From Sedimentisphaerales bacterium (GTDB lineage: Bacteria > Planctomycetota > Phycisphaerae > Sedimentisphaerales > Anaerobacaceae): a stretch of 5,789 bases of DNA. This document shows, piece by piece, positions 1-5,514 of the stretch. The stretch lies in assembly GCA_016933985.1 (NCBI GenBank), contig JAFGTU010000201.1, positions 1-5,789 on the forward strand, written 5' to 3'. The stretch's first letter is position 1. Each line of letters starts with the position of its first letter. The position numbers and the translations under genes are program-made. The notes beneath the pieces are model-generated. The model saw only the letters and a list, made by a program, of their open reading frames with translations. It searched no databases and was not told the DNA's origin.

Positions 1-1
1 A

Positions 2-1156
2 TGGCGGTGGCAGGAAGCGGGCAGAAGCCCAACACCGATCCTTTGCGGTGCGGCAGAACGCAACGACCCGCTGCCCGGCGTCTGGAAGACCATAGTATGG
101 CCTCCGGTCCCGCCGGATAACCTGGACCGCTACAGCGACATGGCCTTCGCAATTACAAGCGGGCCAAGCGAGCCGAGGATTGAGATCCAACGTCTCGTCG
201 CTGATGATTGGCCGTGCACGACCAGGCAACCGGTGACTGCGGCGGTCTGGTGGGGCTCCTATATAGGCTATCGTTACACCGCCTGCGAGTGCCTCACCGT
301 CCCGCGGCCAGTCAGGCCGAGCTACTTCTACCTGACTATGTGGACCGATGTGCCGGCCGGAGTTGACCAGCCTTACAGCCATCCGGGCGAGAAGATCTGG
401 GAGTACAGGGCATACGACTATGACGAGGTTCTGGTCGGCTTCGACAAGCATCCTGAAGACGTGCCGGGTCAGCCCTTTGGTCGCGAGCCGGTCTTCCGTT
501 ATTCCGTCCGGCTACCCAGCGAAGCCTGGTTCCATCAGGAGCAAGATGATGCCATCTACTGGTTTAGCGTGGTTGCTGTCTATACCCCAAATGTGGACCC
601 GATCTATATGTGGGGCTGGACCAATCACGAGCATGTATTCAACGATGACGCAGTCGCAGGCTGGCAGGACCCGGCAACCGGCGAATGGTTCTGGGAAGAA
701 CTCTTTGACCAGAGAGGCATAAGTGAAGATATGTCGTTCATACTCTTCACCGAGCCCGGATGCTTCCCATCGTCTTACTCGACCTACCTCGACTGGCTGG
801 CGTTCGGCAAGCCCAGTTGCTGGTGTGACCCAAGGCAGTGCGACGGGGACGTGGACAATAAGAAGGAAGGCGGACCAAAGACGGGCTACTTCTATGTCCA
901 TTTCGATGATTTGAACGTCCTGACCACCGCCTGGTATGTCGCCGAACCTCCCAAGGGCCCCGGTATTCTTACAGTAACCGGCCCCAAGGGAGAGCCCGGC
1001 ATCTGTGCCGACTTTGCTCACGACCAAGAGGGCGGCCCCAAGACAGGGTATTTCAGGGTCCACTTCAACGACTTGAATATCCTCGTCGGCAGTTGGAACA
1101 TAGCAGAGCCGCCGAAAGGTCCGGGGCTGCCTGCAGATTGCCCCAGGCCGGAATAG
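2..1156 (+). CDS. Secreted-type protein with Trp-rich beta domain and C-terminal dockerin-like doublet (5' end missing)
   Basis: The reading frame is open from base 2, so the ATG at 140 is probably internal and the true start lies upstream of the window; 384 residues are visible. The frame upstream of 140 reads as plausible protein (VWPPVPPDNLDRYSDMAF) with no ribosome site before 140. From about 190 to 770 lies a domain rich in Trp, Tyr and acidic residues (VADDWPC, VWWGSYIGY, WTDVPAG, DDAIYWFSV, WGWTNHEH). I associate this pattern with an uncharacterised Phycisphaerae family, possibly that labelled DUF7901; this is from memory and unverified. From 818 to the stop is a Cys-rich doublet with two GDxD/ADFxHD...DLNxL units resembling dockerin repeats, ending in PADC. 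The doublet is 112 residues and aligns without gaps to the end of the next gene. No enzyme motif was recognised. A secreted or surface location is inferred from the domain type and cysteines, since the signal peptide is not in view. A terminator follows 51 bp after the stop. Confidence 0.85.
   Translation, partial: WRWQEAGRSPTPILCGAAERNDPLPGVWKTIVWPPVPPDNLDRYSDMAFAITSGPSEPRIEIQRLVADDWPCTTRQPVTAAVWWGSYIGYRYTACECLTVPRPVRPSYFYLTMWTDVPAGVDQPYSHPGEKIWEYRAYDYDEVLVGFDKHPEDVPGQPFGREPVFRYSVRLPSEAWFHQEQDDAIYWFSVVAVYTPNVDPIYMWGWTNHEHVFNDDAVAGWQDPATGEWFWEELFDQRGISEDMSFILFTEPGCFPSSYSTYLDWLAFGKPSCWCDPRQCDGDVDNKKEGGPKTGYFYVHFDDLNVLTTAWYVAEPPKGPGILTVTGPKGEPGICADFAHDQEGGPKTGYFRVHFNDLNILVGSWNIAEPPKGPGLPADCPRPE
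818..1153 (+). repeat. Dockerin-like doublet module, copy 1
   Basis: This 112-codon C-terminal module begins CWCDPRQC and contains two related units: GDVD...TGYFYVHFDDLNVL..AW and ADFAHD...TGYFRVHFNDLNILVGSW, each followed by (V/I)AEPPKGPG. The D-x-D start, the hydrophobic V, and the D-L-x-x-L helix entry resemble type I dockerin/EF-hand loops. About ten residues are inserted between the DxD and the final Val-x-x-x-Asp part. Five cysteines could form disulfides. The copy in the next gene (from 2975) has the same length, with about 82 of 112 residues identical by hand count. Ca binding and partner binding are inferred, not shown. Confidence 0.75.
1085..1142 (+). repeat. 58-bp perfect direct repeat, copy 1
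   Basis: These 58 bases are identical, including synonymous positions, to 3242-3299 at a constant offset of 2157 bp. They encode VGSWNIAEPPKGPGLPAD plus flanking codons at the end of the dockerin-like doublet. The 61 bp just upstream differ at roughly 17 positions, and the last 14 bp before the end of each gene differ at about four, so the identity is sharply bounded. Confidence 0.9.
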
Positions 1157-1207
1157 CCGTGCAGATTATATGGCAATAGGTTTTTTAAGAGTCAACCTTG
1201 AATTGAA

Positions 1208-1239
1208 CGGGCCGGTCATAAGACCGGCCCGTTTTTTTT
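1208..1239 (+). terminator. Rho-independent terminator of the 5'-truncated gene
   Basis: A perfect 10-bp GC-rich stem, CGGGCCGGTC / GACCGGCCCG, has a 4-nt ATAA loop and is followed directly by eight T residues. It lies 51 bp after the stop at 1156 and upstream of the next promoter, so the two + strand genes appear to be transcribed separately. Confidence 0.93.
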
Positions 1240-1256
1240 CTACGGCGGCGATTTTC

Positions 1257-1285
1257 TTGACTTGCCGGCGGGATTGTGCTATACT
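1257..1285 (+). promoter_or_regulatory. Strong sigma70-type promoter with extended -10
   Basis: The -35 box TTGACT (1257-1262) and the -10 box TATACT (1280-1285) each match the consensus at five of six positions and are separated by 17 nt. TG at 1277-1278 gives an extended -10. Transcription should start near 1292, leaving a leader of about 33 nt before the ATG at 1325. It directly follows the upstream terminator. No operator-like repeat was seen around it. Confidence 0.85.
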
Positions 1286-1312
1286 AATTTAGTTTGGTTC
1301 TCAGGAAAAATT

Positions 1313-1319
1313 AGGGAAG
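1313..1319 (+). promoter_or_regulatory. Ribosome binding site that sets the start at 1325
   Basis: AGGGAAG lies 5 nt before the ATG at 1325. Together with the promoter at 1257-1285 it excludes the in-frame earlier candidate start at 1262, which would lie upstream of the predicted transcript. Confidence 0.75.
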
Positions 1320-1324
1320 TCATC

Positions 1325-3313
1325 ATGGCAAAATTGATTTACGTCTCGCTGCTGATCAGCCTGCTTGGGGCAGGGCTGTGCGCAGGCAGGACAATTACAG
1401 TCGATGCAAACGGCACGGGGGATTATCCAACGATCCGGGCCGCAATAGACGATGCCAACGACGGCGATGTCGTTGAAATCCTGCCGGGCAGATACACCGG
1501 CTACTGGAACCGCAACATCAGTTTCCGGGGCAAGGCGATAACGGTCCGCAGTATCAACCCTTACGATCCGAACGTGGTGGCTGCAACAATAATTGACTGC
1601 GGCGGAACACACAGAGGATTCGCTTTTAGCGGGGGCGAGGGGATTGATTCCGTACTCTCGGGGCTAACGATTACCAATGGACGTTACTACTATGGAGGTG
1701 CAATTCTATGCACAAGCAGCAGTCCGACAATAAGCTATTGCAGGATTGTACATAACTCGGCGAGTGTTAATTACGGCGGTGGGATATTCTGTTCCCGCAG
1801 CAGCGCCGTCATTAGCCACTGTGTGATTGCATACAATTCGGCTACGATTGGGGGAGGTGGCATCTACTACATCTATGGTTCTTACCCGAAACCCATAGTC
1901 AGGCATTGTGTTATAGTCAACAATCACGCTGAACAGAGCGGAGGCATTGGGGGGTATGTTGTAAGTGTCAAAGTCTCCGACTGTATAATCCGGGACAATT
2001 GGGCCGCACGTTACTCGCAAATCACAGTTGGGTCAGGCACTGGATCGGTAACATATTCCAACGTAGAAGGCGGTTATCCGGGTGTTGGCAACATCGACCT
2101 GCCGCCTGAGTTCGCCAATCCAGCTACCGGTGACTATCACCTGTTGCCATCTTCAGCTTGTATCGATGCTGGTGACGCTAACAGCGTCCCACCTGTATTC
2201 CTGGAAGTCGATATAGACGGCCAGCCGAGGATTATGGGCGATGCTCCGGATATAGGTGTTGACGAATATGTATCTTCCATTCCTGACGTAATTGAGGCTG
2301 CTCCAAGAGAAATTAAATTCGATGCTAATGAAGGAGGTGCACATCCACAGGCGCAGATTTTGTGTATCGGCAGTGGAGGTAGTATTGACTGGCAAATCAT
2401 GGAAGACTGTCCCTGGCTCGACCTTCAGCCGCTCAGCGGAACCTGTGCCGATGGTGATTATAATGAAGTGACGCTCTCGGTGGATATATCAGGGTTATCA
2501 AGGGGACTCTATGACTGCAATTTGACAATTTCAGATTCCAACGCAATAAACGATCCTCTGATCGTCACCGTCGACCTGCGTATTTTTGGGCCTGTCATTG
2601 AAGCTACGCCGCCGAATATCCTATTCGTTGTGGATATGGAGGACTATACTGCCGAGGATAAAACGCTTCTCATTCGCAACGTTGGCTGGGGTGCGCTCAA
2701 CTGGGAAATCACATATGACTGCAATTGGCTGAACGTGAATCCAGTTACAGGCAATTCAAGAGGAGAAATCGATGAAGTTATCCTGAGCATAGAGGCAAAT
2801 AGCCTGGCGAGCGACGGGGCTCCGAGTGTTTGTACTTTGACTGTCTCTGATCCTAATGCCGAGAACACCCCGCAAACCGTCAGGGTTGGTTGGAGTTTGT
2901 ATGATGATGAGTGTTTCTATTTCAGCCCCGACCACCCGGATTACGACGAGTGGTTTTCTGTAGGAATGCCAGCGTGCTGGTGCAATCCGAGGCAGTGCCA
3001 TGGTGATACGGACGGCTTGATGGAGGGAGGACCCAAGACGGGTTATTTCTATGTCCATTATGACGATCTGAACACCCTGATTGCCGGCTGGTCCATTGCC
3101 GAACCACCCAGGGGGCCGGGCATTTCAACGATGCTCGGGCCTAGCGGAGTGCCCGCTATTTGCGCCGACTTTGATCACGATAAAGAGGGTGGCGATAAGT
3201 CGGGGTACCTCAGGGTCAAATACAACGATTTGAACATCCTTGTCGGCAGTTGGAACATAGCAGAGCCGCCGAAAGGTCCGGGGCTGCCTGCAGATTGCCT
3301 CAGCCTGGAATAA
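1325..3313 (+). CDS. Secreted right-handed beta-helix protein with two BACON-like domains and C-terminal dockerin-like doublet
   Basis: 662 residues. Residues 1-20 form a signal peptide: Lys3, the hydrophobic stretch LIYVSLLISLLGAGL, then LCA before GR; the residues before Cys19 do not make a lipobox. Residues 22-60 (ITVDANGTGDYPTI, AAIDDANDGD, PGRYTG) are the usual opening of pectin-lyase-fold proteins. Residues about 105-230 hold irregular beta-helix coils (GLTITNG, YGGAI, SPTISYCRIVHN, GGGIF, ISHCVIAYN). Residues about 258-318 are the helix-capping segment common in this family (NPATGDYHLLPSSACIDAGD, DIDGQPRI, DIGVDEY). Two Ig-like domains of about 100 residues follow (about 323-424 and 425-526), each with a conserved W, an NWL or PWL motif, and P.(S/T)G, as in BACON domains. 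Residues 551-662 repeat the dockerin-like doublet of the preceding gene. No catalytic residues were recognised, so the protein could be a polysaccharide lyase, a glycan binder or a purely structural surface protein. It is flanked by its own promoter and terminator and is probably monocistronic. Confidence 0.9.
   Translation: MAKLIYVSLLISLLGAGLCAGRTITVDANGTGDYPTIRAAIDDANDGDVVEILPGRYTGYWNRNISFRGKAITVRSINPYDPNVVAATIIDCGGTHRGFAFSGGEGIDSVLSGLTITNGRYYYGGAILCTSSSPTISYCRIVHNSASVNYGGGIFCSRSSAVISHCVIAYNSATIGGGGIYYIYGSYPKPIVRHCVIVNNHAEQSGGIGGYVVSVKVSDCIIRDNWAARYSQITVGSGTGSVTYSNVEGGYPGVGNIDLPPEFANPATGDYHLLPSSACIDAGDANSVPPVFLEVDIDGQPRIMGDAPDIGVDEYVSSIPDVIEAAPREIKFDANEGGAHPQAQILCIGSGGSIDWQIMEDCPWLDLQPLSGTCADGDYNEVTLSVDISGLSRGLYDCNLTISDSNAINDPLIVTVDLRIFGPVIEATPPNILFVVDMEDYTAEDKTLLIRNVGWGALNWEITYDCNWLNVNPVTGNSRGEIDEVILSIEANSLASDGAPSVCTLTVSDPNAENTPQTVRVGWSLYDDECFYFSPDHPDYDEWFSVGMPACWCNPRQCHGDTDGLMEGGPKTGYFYVHYDDLNTLIAGWSIAEPPRGPGISTMLGPSGVPAICADFDHDKEGGDKSGYLRVKYNDLNILVGSWNIAEPPKGPGLPADCLSLE
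2975..3310 (+). repeat. Dockerin-like doublet module, copy 2
   Basis: This module has the same length and Cys pattern as the copy at 818-1153: CWCNPRQCHGDTD...TGYFYVHYDDLNTL, then ICADFDHDKEGG...GYLRVKYNDLNILVGSW and PADC. This copy keeps Asp at the second unit's ADFDHD, where the other copy has Ala (ADFAHD), so it may preserve more of the metal-ligand set. It follows a short linker (FSPDHPDYDEWFSVGMPA) after the second BACON-like domain. Confidence 0.75.
3242..3299 (+). repeat. 58-bp perfect direct repeat, copy 2
   Basis: This tract is identical to 1085-1142 and in the same codon register, at the end of the second dockerin-like doublet. The boundaries of identity fall inside the coding module and do not coincide with a domain edge. 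Confidence 0.9.
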
Positions 3314-3361
3314 CCTTTGGGTTTGACTTGCACGGGCTGTAATGAGCCGTATAGGAATTTG

Positions 3362-3393
3362 AAAGAGGCCGGTCTTTTGACCGGCCTCTTTTT
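3362..3393 (+). terminator. Rho-independent terminator between convergent genes
   Basis: A 13-bp stem (3362-3374 / 3379-3391) with core GAGGCCGGTC / GACCGGCCTC and a TTTT loop ends in a run of T to 3393. It lies 48 bp after the beta-helix stop. On the opposite strand the stem would also form just after the end of the ccmF-like gene (stop at 3402), but the T tract there is interrupted (CTTTCAAATT). It is therefore efficient on the + strand and perhaps weakly bidirectional. Confidence 0.88.
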
Positions 3394-3401
3394 CTTGCGG
3401 A

Positions 3402-5381
3402 CTATAGGCGACGTTTGCCAGGGCTGTGAGTTTTGCCGGGGGGGCCGTTTTCCGCCTCCAAACCCGGCAGGAATTGAGCTTTGCCTTCGAGTGCAGCCAG
3501 GGCGGAGCCTGCTATAATCAGGGCCGCTCCGATCCACAGCCAAAGCATAAACGGCTTGATCTTGGCCGTGATTGCGACCTTCCCGTCCGACGTCAACTCT
3601 TCAAATGAAACACAAACATCTTCAAATACGCCGATATCAATGGCGGCACGCGATTTGGCGCCTATTTGCGGTCTGGCTGGGTAAGTGCTTCGATACGGCC
3701 AAAGGCTCGCACGGCGGCGATCGCTCTTCAAGAGGAGAATACGGGGTCCGGCTTTTTCTTCGCCGTTGGAGCTAATCGTTTCAAACGAATCATAAACAAA
3801 CTCCCAGTCGCCGAGCATCAATTTCCCCCCTTTCTCCAACGATGTCCGAATGCTCTTTTCCGCGCCCGACAGACCAGCAGAGACCAGTACGATGACAACG
3901 CCAAAATGGGCGAAGTATCCGCCGATCTTCTCGCGATTCGCCAAGGCGACAAACAGCCTCAATACAATTGCCACAATACTGAAAACACCCGCCGCACAAC
4001 CAAGGCTCAATAAGAGTGAGAACCCGGCCACCCTGTACAAGACGCCGAATGATATTATCGCGGGCGCACAGCAGGCCAGCGTAGGCAGCCTGGAGCTATC
4101 TCGTCGCTGCCGCAAATCAGCCAGCCTGTAGAACCCCACAAGAAAGACAAGGGCAATACCGCCTATCGGAATCACTCTTCTGTAAAAGAAATCGGTCGAA
4201 ATTTGTATGGAGGTGGAATTCATCACGGTTCGCAGAACGACCGGCAGAAACGTGGCCAGCCCGACTGCCGCCGCCGTGCCGACAAAACCGACATTCGACC
4301 AGAGAAGTATCTTGGCCTTTGCAAAATGGAATACGCTCGGCTGTTCCTGCATAATGGAGACCGTACTCAACGCTCGCACAAAACAAAACAGCCAGAGAAG
4401 AAAACACACACAAGTAAAGCTCAGCAGCCCGGCGGCCATGTTGCTCCTGCCAAATGTGTGCGAGGTCTTCAGAATCCCGCTTGAATCAACAAACGCCAGG
4501 AGAAGACATAATACAAAAGGCACAGGAGCCAGCGCCAACGTCCAGCGTCTGAACTTGTCGGCAAGCTGTATTGCGTTTATGCTGTGTAGAGCCGCCAATG
4601 CCCCCAGAAGAGGCAGCAGCGCAAGATTCTGGATAGGATCCCAAGCCCAGTAGCCGCCCCAGTTCAATTCGAGGTATGCCCAGCGAGCACCCGCCACAAT
4701 GCCCACTGAGAGAAGACAAACGCCAAGCAGCAGCCACCGCCGCAACTGCAAATAAAGCTCCGCAGTCTCAGTGTCTCCGCCGAAAACCGACGCCACTACA
4801 ACAACGAAGGGAATCAAAAATGAAGAATAGGCCAAAACAAACGCAGGCGGATGAATCAGCATCCAGAAGTTCCGCAGCAACGGACTGAGTCCGTCGCCCG
4901 CAGCGACCGCAGCTTTGCCGCCCGCAAACGGCTTTGCGACCAGCAGCACCACCAATGAAAAACCAAGGCAAACCACCGAGCCGACAATCATCGCAGTTGC
5001 ATTGAAAACCAGCCCGTCCGTCTTTAGTGTCACAAGCCAAAGTGCGAACAGCACAACGCCGGCAACCGCCAACAGAAGCAGCAATCCGGCAGGCGCCGCC
5101 CAGGCGGCACCCAACTTATAGACAAAGGGCATATCCGACGAACTGTACTTTGCAACGGCCTCTACTGAGAAATCGTCGCCGATGAATGCCTTTATGAATG
5201 AGTTCATAGCCGCAAGGGACAACGCCGCAGCGACAAGCACAGCCGCTTTGGCCGCCAACAGTATTCTCCTTGCATGCCTCTTGTCGGATTTCAGCGACCA
5301 GGCACCGAGCACCGCACCGCCGGCGCAGCATAGACACACGCCTATAAGAAAGTAGTCAGCAGATGAACTCATCTCGAACAA
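3402..5381 (-). CDS. ccmF: CcmF/NrfE-type cytochrome c haem lyase subunit
   Basis: Up to 659 residues, a normal length for CcmF, with roughly 14-15 membrane segments. CcmF moves haem from CcmE to apocytochrome c at the outer face of the cytoplasmic membrane. Visible landmarks: HPP with His177; the WWD-type loop WGGYWAWDPIQN (241-252); LHS with His265; SSGILKTSHTFG with His308; AHFG with His492; a periplasmic C-terminal domain (about 505-610); and a final IKPFMLWLWIGAAL helix. The four histidines match in context and spacing the haem-ligand histidines known in E. coli CcmF. Oddities: the usual WWD core WGGWWxWDPVEN reads WGGYWAWDPIQN, and the usual WG..EGS segment after the first helices reads WAAPAGLLLL. 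Start: TTG at 5381 (659 aa) or ATG at 5372 (656 aa); neither has a strong ribosome site, and an in-frame stop at 5396-5394 bounds the choice. No other ccm gene is in view, so it may belong to a split system or act alone. Confidence 0.9.
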   Translation of the reverse strand: MFEMSSSADYFLIGVCLCCAGGAVLGAWSLKSDKRHARRILLAAKAAVLVAAALSLAAMNSFIKAFIGDDFSVEAVAKYSSSDMPFVYKLGAAWAAPAGLLLLLAVAGVVLFALWLVTLKTDGLVFNATAMIVGSVVCLGFSLVVLLVAKPFAGGKAAVAAGDGLSPLLRNFWMLIHPPAFVLAYSSFLIPFVVVVASVFGGDTETAELYLQLRRWLLLGVCLLSVGIVAGARWAYLELNWGGYWAWDPIQNLALLPLLGALAALHSINAIQLADKFRRWTLALAPVPFVLCLLLAFVDSSGILKTSHTFGRSNMAAGLLSFTCVCFLLWLFCFVRALSTVSIMQEQPSVFHFAKAKILLWSNVGFVGTAAAVGLATFLPVVLRTVMNSTSIQISTDFFYRRVIPIGGIALVFLVGFYRLADLRQRRDSSRLPTLACCAPAIISFGVLYRVAGFSLLLSLGCAAGVFSIVAIVLRLFVALANREKIGGYFAHFGVVIVLVSAGLSGAEKSIRTSLEKGGKLMLGDWEFVYDSFETISSNGEEKAGPRILLLKSDRRRASLWPYRSTYPARPQIGAKSRAAIDIGVFEDVCVSFEELTSDGKVAITAKIKPFMLWLWIGAALIIAGSALAALEGKAQFLPGLEAENGPPGKTHSPGKRRL

Positions 5382-5414
5382 CGATACAGCCTGTCAAAGA
5401 AAACTCAACTATCT

Positions 5415-5444
5415 TTAACCCTCGTCCGGGAAAACTGTTATACT
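5415..5444 (+). promoter_or_regulatory. Candidate promoter for the sulfatase gene
   Basis: A -10 box TATACT (5439-5444), identical to the -10 of the beta-helix gene promoter, follows a weaker -35 TTAACC (5415-5420) with an 18-nt spacer. Transcription would begin near 5451, giving a leader of about 64 nt before the GTG at 5515. The start region would overlap that of the divergent candidate promoter. Confidence 0.5.
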
Positions 5445-5456
5445 ACTGCCCAACAT

Positions 5457-5485
5457 ATTATCGGCCATAGGCTGCAAATTCTTAA
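5457..5485 (-). promoter_or_regulatory. Candidate promoter for the ccmF-like gene
   Basis: On the minus strand, TTAAGA (5485-5480) and GATAAT (5462-5457) are 17 nt apart; the -10 matches five of six consensus positions and the -35 four of six. Transcription would start near 5450, leaving a leader of about 70-80 nt. This is the best match I found in the divergent intergenic region, but the AT-rich sequence makes chance matches likely. Confidence 0.35.
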
Positions 5486-5500
5486 GTGAGGAATAATGTT

Positions 5501-5507
5501 GGAAAGG
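5501..5507 (+). promoter_or_regulatory. Ribosome binding site for the sulfatase GTG start
   Basis: GGAAAGG ends 7 nt before the GTG at 5515. It supports GTG as the start and places the Tat motif at the extreme N-terminus, as expected. Confidence 0.7.
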
Positions 5508-5514
5508 TTCTAAC

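Larger units (their letters stand above)
5382..5514. other. Divergent intergenic region between ccmF-like and sulfatase genes
   Basis: This 133-bp AT-richer gap separates two genes read outward. It holds the two candidate promoters listed separately, the sulfatase ribosome site, and a 5-codon ATG-to-TAA frame (5496-5513) just before the sulfatase. No clear operator palindrome or riboswitch was recognised. Confidence 0.7.

Noticed and set aside
140..142. ATG at 140 as the true start of the first gene
   Set aside because: The frame stays open to the left edge with sensible protein sequence, there is no ribosome site before 140, and no signal peptide follows it.
512..1063. 183-aa minus-strand reading frame
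   Set aside because: It lies wholly antisense to the well-supported first gene, its sequence shows no recognisable domain, and it has no plausible promoter or ribosome site.
1262..1324. In-frame upstream start at 1262 for the beta-helix gene
   Set aside because: It overlaps the -35 box and lies upstream of the predicted transcript start; the ATG at 1325 has a good ribosome site and begins a signal peptide.
1373..1384. Lipobox at Cys19 of the beta-helix protein
   Set aside because: The residues before Cys19 are A-G-L, which do not fit the [LVI][ASTVI][GAS]C pattern; ordinary signal peptidase cleavage is more likely.
3175..3543. 122-aa minus-strand frame spanning the terminator
   Set aside because: It runs antisense to the dockerin-like module, through the terminator hairpin and into the C-terminus of the ccmF-like gene; this is most simply chance.
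4207..4653. 148-aa and neighbouring plus-strand frames inside the ccmF-like gene
   Set aside because: They are antisense to conserved CcmF motifs, composition is atypical, and no family resemblance was seen.
5392..5397. Perfect TTGACA on the minus strand as the ccmF -35 box
   Set aside because: The matching -10 position (5374-5369) reads AGATGA and overlaps the start codon, so no usable promoter can be built from it.
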